DNA from: Deltaproteobacteria bacterium
Lineage (GTDB): Bacteria > Myxococcota_C > UBA6777
NCBI GenBank assembly: GCA_006226375.1
Contig: SBHC01000081.1
Location: 496,001-560,000, forward strand
Reading direction: 5' to 3'
Length of the DNA stretch: 64,000 nucleotides
Part shown: positions 1 to 12,100 of the stretch, in pieces
Numbering within the stretch: position 1 is the first letter of the stretch
How the letters are laid out: every line of letters starts with the position of its first letter
The notes under the pieces: model-generated
Databases searched by the model: none
What the model saw: the letters and a program-made list of their open reading frames with translations, nothing else
Told to the model about the DNA's origin: nothing
Program-made: the position numbers and the translations under genes

Positions 1-64
1 CCGCTCTGCCTGAACCCAGCAACATCCGATGTATGACTCCTCTTTCCCTGGACCCGAAAACACC

Positions 65-81
65 CCACCCCGAGGGGGAGG
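65..81 (-). terminator. Weak candidate terminator after the giant Cys-repeat gene
   Basis: A GC-rich stem (CCACCCC, loop GAG, GGGGAGG, one mismatch) lies about 55 bp past the stop of the 4403-aa gene. Read on the minus strand it is followed a few bases later by only four T residues, so it is a poor intrinsic terminator. No gene is visible between position 1 and 135. Confidence 0.25.
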
Positions 82-135
82 CTACTACTTAAAGGAAGAA
101 ACGGCAGAAAGTGTAAAACCAAAAGACTCAGAACC

Positions 136-3100
136 TCACTGGCATGTCCCATTTTGGCAAGTAAGTTGGCCACTACAAACCTTGCCACAGGAGCCACAGT
201 TGTTGTTGTCCGTTTGAAGGTTGCGACAGGCAATGCTGCAGAAGGTTTGGGTGGTGGGGCAAGGCAACTTCAACACCCGGATGCTGTTGTTGGCCCGGTC
301 CGTCACAAAGATCTTGTCCGAGAGAATCGCCACTCCCGCAGGTTCGTTGAACGTGGCCTCAGTCCCTCCACCATCTTGGGTACCTAAGACACCCTTGCCC
401 GCCAACGTCGTGACTTTGCCCTGTGGGTCAATCTTGCGAATGGCGTGGTTTTTCAGGTCAGCCACGAAGACATTGCCGACGCTGTCCACAGCAAGACCGT
501 GGGGAGAGTTGAAGGAGGCATTGGCTCCATCACCGTCTTTGAATCCTGCCGAGCCACTCCCAGCCAGGGTGGTCACTTTGCCTTGTGGATCAATCTTTCG
601 GATTCGATGGTTTTCGGTGTCTGCCACATACAGATTTCCGTTGCTGTCGATGGCGATGCCTTGAGGGAACTTGAACAGAGCGGCTGTTCCTGTACCGTCT
701 TTGTAACCTGCAGTGTCGCCTGCCAGTGTAGACGAAGCGCCTGTCACATCGACCTTGCGGATGCGGTGGTTGGCGCTGTCTGCCACATACAGGTTGCCGC
801 TGGCGTCTACCGCAAGATCAGCGAGGAGGTTGAACTTGGTCGCAGACGAGCTTCCGTCTGCATAGCCCTGCCCCACACCCGAAAATGTGGTCGTTGCTCC
901 CGAAGACACCCTACGAATCACATGGTTCGAGGAGTCTGCGATGAACATCTGGCCCGATGCATTGAAGGCTAAACCTAGGGGCTGGTTGAACGAAGAGAAG
1001 CTGAGTGGTCCGTTGGTAAGTCCAGCCGAGGAGCCTCCCTCCGTTGTCACCACACCTTGGGAGGTCACTTTGTAGATCTTGTGGGATTTGTAGCCACCAA
1101 TCCAAAGGTTCCCGCTGCCATCCAGGGCGATGCCATGGGGTTGCGTCACGCCGACCTTCACAAACGTAGAGACACAGATATCCGTGGAGGCGATACAATC
1201 CCCGTTGCAATCCACCTTACCCACAGGACACGAGCAGGCTCCAGCCAAACACACCAGGCCAGCCCCACACGTTGTTCCACAAGCACCGCAGTTGTTTTTG
1301 TCTGTTTGGAGGTCGGCACAAGCACCAAAACAGTCGGTCTGTCCGGACGAACAAGTCGGTGCAGTAGCATGCTCCCAGACAAAGCCATCGTTCAATCCAC
1401 CGGAGCTTAATGTTCGACCTCCAAAGTTCGAGTTGCTGTCATGGACACCGACAACATAAACACTGCCGCCGCTGTAGGTCAGGTCGGTGGAGAACACATG
1501 AGATGGGCTTGTCATATTGCGCACCCAAATCACAGCTCCCGTAGGTGAGACCTTGGCTAACAGAGAAGCAACCTTGTTTGTGGTTGTGGTGTAGGTTTTC
1601 CCACCAAGTGGGATGGAGGTCTTATAGGTTTCTGTGACATACCGATTTCCAGCGGCGTCCACAACCATTCGAACAATCGAAGTTCCTTGTGGTGCAAGCT
1701 TCCCAAGTATGGTGGCTGATTGCCAAGCGCCTGCGCTGTTCAGCGACGCGACGAACAAACCAGAAGATTCCGGTGTAGAGAGAGTGGTAGACCCAACGAC
1801 AAACTGTTGAGAAACAAAACCAAGGACATGGACCTGATCGTTACCATCCACCTCCAGAGAACCGGTGCCCGCAACATAGTTTGTGGTACCCACGGGGGAG
1901 CTCGTCACAACCCATTGCCAGGAGCCGTTGGCATCGAGTTTGGCAACGAAAAAGGCCTGTCCCACCGTATTGTTCGCATTCGATGTTCCAAAGGAATAGG
2001 CACCGACAGTCTTAAGTTGGCCCGAAACATACACATTGTTATTGGAGTCTAGCGCGATGTTGGACAGCCCAATGTTTCTCGCTGCATGGTTGGTGGAAGA
2101 AGCAATCCATTGTTCTTTCCCTGTAGTGTCGAGTTTAGCCACGAAGGCTTGAACTTCATTGTTAGCAGCCGTCACCGACAACGTTCCGATGCCGTAGGTA
2201 CCGTTCGCGTAACCGGCCACATAGACGTTGCCGTTGGTGTCCACTCGTAACCCTTGAAACGCCTTGTCTCGGTAGGGAACTGCGCCTGTAGATCCCTTGC
2301 TCCACAGCACGTTTCCGGAGCTATCATACTTGGTGACAATCATAGAATTGGCAGGATGTGTGGTACCACCAATGGTAACCGGCTGCCCTTCGGTTCCTTG
2401 CAACAGATAGATGTTGTCAGAGCCATCCACTGCCATATCGAGGATGTGGTCATGACCCGACCCGTTCGGTGTTATCGCCCAGACAATTTGACCTTTCGAG
2501 CTCAACTTCACCAAAGCAAAGTCTTGGCCACCCCTCGCAAGATATCCTTTGCCATCAAGTGTTAGGCTTTGAACAAAGTTCAAGGACAGGTAAACGTTGC
2601 CAGAACTATCCACGACAACATCTTCGACAGATTCGTTGCTGCCGCCGCTAAGGGTAGACAGCAACGACACTCCACAACTTCCCCCGATACAAACTTGGCC
2701 GCCGTTGCATACGTTGCCGCAAGCTCCACAGTTGAAGTTGTTCGACTGGACATTCACACAAACGCCATTGCACGACGAGAAGCCTGTGGGGCATTGGCAT
2801 TGACCGGTCTGACAAGTCTTGCCGCCTGAACAAGTTGTGCCACAGCGTCCACAGTTGTTGCTGTCGGTGCGAACGTCGACGCAGACTCCGTTGCAGTTGG
2901 TCTTTCCGGCGGAGCAGACCACCTGACAGGTTCCGGCAATGCAGACAAGTCCTGTTTGGCATTTGTTACCACATTGGCCGCAGTGGTTGGTGTCAAACTG
3001 AACATTGACACAAGTACCCGAGCAATTGGTGGTTCCTGGAGGACAAACTAGAGTACACGCGCCGTTGGTACACACTTCTCCAGACTTGCAGGTCGTTCCG

Positions 3101-6100
3101 CATGTTCCGCAGTTTGCCCGGTCGGTTTTGGTGTCCACGCACTTGCCCGAACAGATGGTCTGGCCTGTGGGGCAAGACAGAGCGCAAGTTCCACTGCTGC
3201 AAACCTGACCGGAGGCACAGGCGTTGTTGCAAGAGCCACAGTGCCCCTGGCTAGTTTTCAGATCCACGCAGTTCCCAGAGCAGTCGGTCAGGCCACTCTG
3301 GCACGACAACACACACGAGCCACTGGAACACACCTGACCGGATTGACACGCCGTTCCACATGCGCCGCAGTGGCTGCGGTTGGTTTGGGTGTCAACACAG
3401 CTTCCACCGCAGCTTGTCAGGCCTGTCTGGCACGACAGCGTGCAGGCACCGTTGGAGCAAACTTCCCCAGACTTGCAAGCTTTTCCACACGAACCACAGT
3501 TCGCCCGGTCGGTCTTCACATTGACACAGTTACCGTTGCAGTTGGTCAGGCCCGCCTGACAAGAGACAACACACTGACCGCTAGAGCATGCTTGCCCTGC
3601 CGCACATTTTGTGCCGCAAGCCCCACAGTTGTCGTAGTCAGACTGAAGATTCACACAGCTTCCCGAGCAGTTGGTCAGACCCGACTGGCACGACAAGGTG
3701 CATACGCCGGAAGAACAAACTTGCCCTGTGGAGCAGACATTTCCACAAGAGCCACAGTGGGCGCGATCGGTTTGCAGGTCTTCGCATGTTCCAGAGCAAT
3801 CGGTTTGCCCGGCAGGACACGACACAACACACGAACCATTCTGGCAGATCTCACCACTGGCGCAGGCCTGGTTGCAACCTCCGCAATGCACGCGGTTGGT
3901 CTTCACGTTGACGCAAGATCCCGAGCAGTTGGTCAAGCCTGTCTGGCACGACAACACACACGAACCGCTGGAGCACACCTGACCGGACGAACACGCCGTG
4001 CCACAAGCACCGCAGTGACTTCGATCCGTTTGGTTGTTCACACAGTTTCCACCGCAGTTGGCTAGCCCCGTTTGGCACGACAACAAGCATGTCCCGTTGG
4101 AGCACACTTCACCAGCCGCACAGGCGTTTCCGCACGACCCACAATGAGCCCGGTCGGTCCGAACGTTAACACAGTTCCCGTTGCAACTGGTCAAGCCAGC
4201 CTGACACGAAAGCGTGCAGGTTCCAGACGAACAAACTTGACCCGCCAGACACTGTGTTCCACAAGCGCTGCAGTTGTTGCGGTCGGTTTGGAGATTGACG
4301 CAAGAGGCGTTGCAGTTGGTCAGACCCGATTGGCACGACAACTGACAAGTTCCGCCCGAACACACTTGGCCCACCGCACACGAGTTGCCGCACAAACCAC
4401 AGTGGTTGTGTTCAATTTGAACGTCCACACATTGGTTGCTGCAGTTGGTTTGACCTGTAGGACAAGAGATGACACAGGCCGCGCTGGAACAAATTTCCCC
4501 GCTGGCACAAGAGTTACCGCACGATCCGCAGTTGCCACGGTCGGTTTGCAAGTCGATGCAAGAACCAGAGCAATTGGTCTGCCCCGACTGACACGACAAC
4601 TGGCAGCTTCCCGACGAGCAAACTTCGCCAGCGTTGCACGCTGTCCCGCAAGCTCCACAATGAGCCCGATCGGAGTTTGTGTTTACACAGTTGCCGCCAC
4701 AATCGGTAAGCCCAGACTGGCACGACAGCAAACACGCGCCGTTCGAGCAGACTTCTCCCGACTTGCAAGCCTTTCCACACGAGCCACAGTGCGCACGGTC
4801 TGTTTTGACATCCACACAGTTTCCGGAACAGTCGGTCAGGCCGCTCTGGCACGACAACTGACAGCTACCTGAGCTACACACTTCTCCGGCTTTGCAAGCT
4901 GTTCCACATGCACCGCAATGGCTTCGGTCGCTCTGGACGTTGACACAGCTACCCGAGCAGTTGTTCAAGCCGGCTTGACAGGACAACTGACACTTTCCGC
5001 CCGAACAAACCTGACCCGCAGAACAAGCGGTACCACAAGCGCCACAGTTTGTACGGTCGGTTTGGATGTCGACGCAGGCGCTGTTGCAGTTCGTTTGTCC
5101 CGCAGGACACGACACTTCACACTTGCTGTTCGAGCAGATGAAGCCGCTTCCACAAGCTTGGTTGCATTGACCACAATGGGAACGGTCGGTCTTTGTATCC
5201 ACGCAGTTACCGGAGCAATCGGTGAGCCCTGTCTGACACGACAAGACACAAGCTCCGCTGGAACAGACCTCCCCAGCCTTGCAAGCTTTGCCGCACGCAC
5301 CGCAGTGTGTCCGATCGCTGGATGTATCGACGCAGTTGCCACCGCAGTCCGTCAGGCCCGTTTGGCACGAAAGCAAGCAGGCACCGTTGGAACAAACTTC
5401 CCCAGCCTGACAGGCTTTTCCACACGAGCCACAATTCGCCCGGTCGGTCTTGAAGTTGACACAAGCACCCGAGCAATTGTTGAGGCCCGCCTGACACGAC
5501 ACCTGACATGCGCCGCTGGAGCAGACTTCCCCAGACTTGCAAGCCTTCGCACAGCCGCCACAATGGGCCACATCGGTTTGAAGATTAACGCAGGCACCTG
5601 AGCAGTTGGTCAGACCCGACTGACACGACACCTGGCATTGTCCTCCAGAACAAACTTGGCCGGAGGCACAAGCGTTACCACAAGCTCCACAATGGTTACG
5701 GTCAATCTGCAAGTTGAAGCATTTTCCGGAGCAATCGTTCTGCCCGGCAGGGCATGAGATGACACACTTCCCGGCAGAGCAAACAAAGCCGCTGGCGCAA
5801 GCGTTGTTGCATTGCCCACAATGAGCGCGATCGGTGAGAGCATTCACACAGTTCCCGCTACAGTTAATCAAACCTGTCTGGCACGACAACTGGCAGCTAC
5901 CTGAGCTACACACTTCTCCGGATTTGCAGGCATTTCCGCAGGCTCCACAGTGGGTTCGGTCGGTTTGGTTGTTCACACAGTTTCCGCCACAATTGGCAAG
6001 ACCACTTTGACAGGACAACTGGCACGTTCCAGAGCTACACACCTGACCGCTGATACAGGCATTTCCACACGAGCCGCAATGCGCCCGGTCTGTCCGCAAG

Positions 6101-9100
6101 TTGACGCAGTTGCCGGAGCAATTGGCCAGCCCCGACTGACACGACAGCTCACACTTGCTCGATGAACACACTTCCCCAGAGGCGCAAGAGTTACCGCAAG
6201 CACCGCAGTTGGCGCGGTCGGTTTGAAGATTCACACAGCTTCCCGAGCAGTTGTTCAGACCGGACTGGCACGACACCTGACAGAGACCGCTGGAACACAC
6301 CTGACCCGACGCACAAACCTTGCCACAAGCACCACAGTGATTGGTGTCGGTTTGAAGGTCCACACAGGTTCCAGAGCAGTTGGTTTGCCCGGCAGGACAG
6401 GAGATAACACAAGCGCCGTTGGTACACACCTCACCGGACTTGCACTGCACACCACAAGCTCCGCAGTGGGTCCGGCTGGTCTTCACATCCACACAGTTAC
6501 CACCGCAGCTTGTTAAGCCCGACTGGCACGACAACTGGCAATTACCGCTGGAGCAAACAAAGCCACCCACACAAGCTTTTCCGCACTGGCCGCAGTGGGT
6601 TCGGTCGGTGGTTAAGTCGACGCAGTTGCCGCCGCAGTTGGTAAGTCCGGACTGGCAAGAGAGCTGACAGCTACCCGAGCTACACACCTGACCTGCCGCA
6701 CATCCGTTGCCACACTGACCACAATGCGCCCGGTCCGTCTGAAAATTCACGCAGCTACCCGAACAATTGGAGAGCCCTGACTGGCAGGATAGCTGGCAGC
6801 TACCGGAGCTACACACTTGACCGGAGGCGCAAGCTTTGTTGCAGGCCCCACAATGCGCTCGGTTGGTTTGCAAGTCGAAGCATGAGCCGCTGCAGTTGGC
6901 CTGCCCTTGTGGACAGGAAACCACGCAGCTACCGTTGGAACACACTTCCCCGCTGGCACACGCTTTACCGCACTGACCACAGTGAGAGCGGTCGGTGAGT
7001 TGATTCACACAGTTACCGCCACAGTTGGAGAGACCGGCCTGACACGACAGCTGGCAGCTACCGTTGGAACACACTTCACCTGACTTGCAGGCGTTACCAC
7101 AAGCGCCGCAGTGAGCCCGGTCGGTGAGTTGATTCACACAGTTGTTGTTGCAATCGGTAAGGCCGGCCTGGCAAGAGATCTGACAGGCTCCGCTGGAGCA
7201 CACTTGACCGGAAGCACAAGCTTTACCGCAGGCTCCACAATGCGCCCGGCTGGTTTGAAGATTCACACAGCTACCGGAGCAGTTGTTGAGACCGGCCTGG
7301 CATGACAACACACACTGACCACTCGAACACACCCGGCCCGACGGACAGACATTGCCACAGCTTCCGCAATGTTGGCTGTCACTTTGCAGGTCGAAACATT
7401 TGCCGCTGCAGTCCGTTAGACCTTGCTGGCACGACACTTCACACTTGCCCGATTTGCAGATGGAGCCGGACGAACAAAGGTTGCTGCATTGACCACAGTG
7501 AGCCCGGTCGGTTTGATTGTCGACGCAATTTCCGCCGCAGTTGGTAAATCCAGACTGGCAGGACAGTTGGCATGTCCCGTTCGCACAGACCTGACCGGAG
7601 GCGCAGGCTTTGGCACATTGTCCACAATGGGCCCGGTTGCTTGTGGTGTCGACGCAGCTTCCACCACAACTTGTCAGGCCCACTTGGCACGACAACTGAC
7701 ACTTTCCGCTGCTGCACACAAAGCCGCTGGGACAGGCAGAGCCACAAGCTCCACAATGAGCCCGGTCGGTCTGCACATTGACGCAGCTTCCGTTGCAGTT
7801 GGAAAGACCGGACTGGCACGACACCTGGCAGGTTCCGCTGCTGCACACCTGCCCGGAGGCGCACTGTTTTCCGCAAGCGCCACAGTGTTCGCGCTTGGTC
7901 TGCAGATCCACACAAGACCCGGAACAGTTGGTCAGACCCGACTGGCAGGACAGCTGGCACAAGCTACCGCTGCAAACCTGCCCTGATGAACATGCGTTGC
8001 TGCACGCCCCACAGTGTTGGTTGTCAATTTGCAAGTCCACACAGCTTCCGCCGCAATTTGTCTGACCTTGTGGGCACGAGATCACACACTTTCCAGCGCT
8101 ACACACCTCACCGGACGCACAAGCCTTACCGCAGCCGCCGCAATGGGCTCTGTCAGTTTGCAAGTCCACACAGCTTCCGCCGCAGTTGGAGAACCCGGCC
8201 TTGCAAGACAACACACACTTTCCTGCGCTACACACCTGACCCGTTGCACACACAACGCCACAGGCTCCACAGTGGACACGGTCAGAGGTCAAGTCGACAC
8301 AGCTTCCCCCGCAATCGTTCAGACCTGACTGGCACGACAACACACACTTTCCTGCGCTACACACCTGACCCGTTGCACACACAGTGTTGCAAGCCCCGCA
8401 GTGGGCTCTGTCGGTTTGCTGGTTCACACAGTTTCCGCCGCAGTTGGATAGGCCTGCCTGACACGACAACACACATGCCCCTGCGTTGCACACCTGACCC
8501 GTTGCACAGGCTTTGCCACATGCGCCGCAGTGTCCCCTGTCAGTTTGCAGGTCCACACACGAGTTGCTGCAGTTGGTTTGACCTTTCAAGCACGACAAGG
8601 TACACGTTCCGCTCAAACAAACTTCGCCGGATTTGCACTTGTTGTTGCATGCACCGCAGTGACTTTGGCTTACCTGAATGTTGACGCAGTTTCCGCCACA
8701 ATCGGTGAGTCCGACCTGACACGAGAGCTGGCAGCTTCCTTTGTTGCAGACATAGCCCGGCAGACAAACATTGCCGCACTGCCCGCAGTTGGCCTGGTCG
8801 TTGAGGACATTCACACAACTACCATTGCACCCCGTCTGCCCGGTTGGACAGGGAATGCACGTGTTCGAGATACACAGGGCGGATGTGGTACAAGCGTTAC
8901 CGCAAGCGCCACAGTGTTGGGGGCTTGTGCGAATATCGACACACACTCCGTTGCAGATGTTGTGGGTCACCGGAGGACAGCCCACACACTTGCCATTCAG
9001 GCAAACTTCCGAGCCGACGCAGGCGTTCCCACACGAGCCGCAATGCTGCTTGTTGGTTTGCAAATTGGCGCAGGACAGACCGCACCATCGCTCGTTTCCA

Positions 9101-12100
9101 GGACAAGCCTGACACACCCCATGTTTGCAGACTTCCAACGCCTTGCAGGTGTTGTAGCATTGACCACAGTGCTGACGGTTGCTCTTGAGGTCAACGCAAC
9201 CCTTGTCACATCCGACAAGACCGGCCGGGCACGAGACACAAGAACCCGCCTTGCAAACAGCCACAGAGTCACACGATTTAAAGCATTGGTTGCAGTGACT
9301 GCGGTTGGTTTGGAGGTCCACACAGCTTCCGCCGCAAGTCGAGTAGGTGGTGCCTTTCGGGCAATCAAAGGTCGAACACTTGAACACAAAGATATCGCTG
9401 TCACCGGCCGACGACCGGAACTCCAGGCCAAACGAAGCAGGTCGTGAGAAGAAGTGCCCTGCAACAAAGACGTTATCGGAGTCTCCCACAGACACACCTC
9501 GCCCGATGTCTTCGGAAGGTCCTCCCAGACCCACCGGCCGGACGAAGTTCCCCTTGTAGTCGAGTTGGACAAGGAAGACATCACTGCTTCCTTTGCTCTG
9601 CAAGTTGAACAAGTCAAACTTGGCGGCGTCACGAAACTCCCCAGTGAGATAGATCCGTCCCTTGCGGTCAGAAGTCACACCCCAACCGGAGTCGGCTTGC
9701 ACACCGCCAGCCTGGGTGGCCCACACCCAATTCCCCTTCTCGTCGAGCTTGACTACAAAGATATCGGAGTCACCACCAGACACCAAAGGCGTCCCACCAA
9801 AATCAGCGGAGCCAAAGAACAGACCAGCCACATAAACATGCCCGTTTTCGTCTGCGGTGATGCCGCGGCCTTCTTCAAACTGGGCTCCACCTGCCGTTCG
9901 AGTCCATAGCCAGTTGCCCTTGGGATCGATGGCAGAGATGAAGATGTCGGCGCTGCCTTTGGCCGTAATCTGAGTGTTGCCGATGGTTGCGGTTCCTTCG
10001 TAGCGACCGGTCACATAAATTCGGCCTTGCTGGTCTGCGGTGAGGCAGCCACCGTACATGGCCTTTGAGCCGCCCCCAGACTTCGCCCAGATCCACTGCC
10101 CTTGCTGGGAGAACTTGGCCACAAACATGTCGGCCTCGCCTCCCGATGTCAGGGTGGTCGAGCCAAAGGTCGCTTGGTCCCGGAAGTAACCTGTCACATA
10201 GAGGTCGCCGGCTTTGTCGAGAGCCAGACAGGCCGCATAATCCGCGCCGGTGCCTCCTCCACTTAATCCCCACACCCAGTTGCCGTTGACATCGAGCTTT
10301 GCGACAAAAACGTCCGCGTTCCCCTTCGTTGTCAGCGTGGTTGAGCCCAGCGACATGGTCCCACCAAAGTAACCCGAGATGTACACGTTACCGGTAGCAT
10401 CCACGGCCGTTCCACGACCACCGTCAAACTGCGAGCTACCGGCGATTTGCGTCCACAGCCAGTTTCCATCTTTGTCGAGCTTGGTCACAAAGATGCCCGT
10501 ACCGCTTTGGGAGGTGAGCGTGCTCTGACCAAACTGTGACGCACCAAAGAAGAACCCGGTGATGTAGGCATTTCCTTGTGGGTCTGTTACTGAACTCCAG
10601 GCTTCGTCTTTCGCGTTACCACCGGCTCGTTTTACCCACAGAGGACAGGTTGGACGAGGCGAACATGAGCCCAGGTAACAAATCTCTTTGGACGAACAAG
10701 CCACGCCACAACCCCCGCAGTTGTTGGGGTCTGACTGTGGATCGACACAAACCGTTCCACAAGCCCGCTGCCCCGCTGGACATGGCAAGCCTTTGTACTT
10801 GGCGACAAAGGTTGTCGGAACTTTCGCATCCGGCTCGAACTCCGCTTCCCCAAACTTGGCCTTGTCACTGGCGGTTCCAACAACAATCACGTTCCCTTGG
10901 GGATCAACAGCGACGTCTTTCCCTTCGTCTTGACCGGGCGAACCCATACTTGTGGCCACATCAACGTTGCCCTGGTCATCCATCTTCACCATAAAGGCGT
11001 CTTCATCGTCGGCTTGTTGGGCTCCAGGCGCTGACGCGTTTAAGTTGGCGTTTCCAATTTTGGCCGAACCCTTGAAGCTACCGGTCGCATAGACATCCCC
11101 TTTGGTGTTAACAGCGAGCTTCCCTGGTTTGTCATCCTTGGTTCCACCAAAACCGCGAGACCACAGCCAGCGGCAGTTGTTGTCCAACTTGACGACAAAC
11201 ACATCCTGGCCCCCTTCCGCAGTCAGTGCGACAGAGCCAAACAGCGCCTTACCTTGGAACGAACCGGTGAGATACATGTTGCCCGACTTGTCGATGGCTA
11301 CAGAGGTGACCTTGTCGTTGCCAGGACCACCAGCGTGAGCCGTACAGAACCAGTTCCCCTTCGCGTCGAACCGACCGACAAAGATATCACTGCCACCTTT
11401 CGATGTGACCGTTGTGGTTCCGAAGGCAGCGGCACCAGCGAACTGGCCGGCAGCATAGGCGTTGTTTTGTTGGTCCACAGCCAAGTCGACACCAATCGCA
11501 TCTTCGCTGGTTGAGAGCTGCTTCACCCACTCCACAGAGCCCTTCTCATCCACCTTCAGAAAGAAGGCGTCTTTCTTGCCTTTGGAGGTCAGCGTCGTGG
11601 AGCCAAAGTCTGCGGTTCCCTGGAAGAAACCTGACACATAGGCGCTTCCCTTTGCATCGGTGACGGTCGACTTACCTTCGTCGTCTTGGGCTCCACCAAA
11701 CCGTTGAGCCCACAACCACTTGCCGTCTTTGTCCATCTTGGTCAGAAAGATATCCTTGAGACCTTTGGAGTTGCGATTCAGCGTGCCAAACGAGCCGGTC
11801 CCCTGGAAGTATCCGGTGACAAACACATTGCCATTGTCGTCGTTGGTAAGGTCCAAGCCTTCGTCGTCTTGGGGTCCACCGATTCGATACGCCCAAAGGA
11901 AGTTGCCCGAAGAGTCCTGCTTGGAGATGTAAATGTCGGACGTTTCCTCGGGTTTTCCATCCTGGCCAACTTTGGTTCCGTAGGTTGCCGTAAGCTGGTA
12001 GTTCCCAAACGCGGTTTGATTCACAAAGGAACCTGTGGAGAAGATGCTGGAGGTTTTGTCGATGGAGAGAGAGTTGCCTTTGGCTGGCTTTTGTCCTTTG

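Noticed and set aside
2665-9363. Possible CRISPR or DNA satellite array
   Set aside because: The 129-bp period is in frame, the codons encode conserved Cys residues and there are no unique spacers, so this is a protein repeat.
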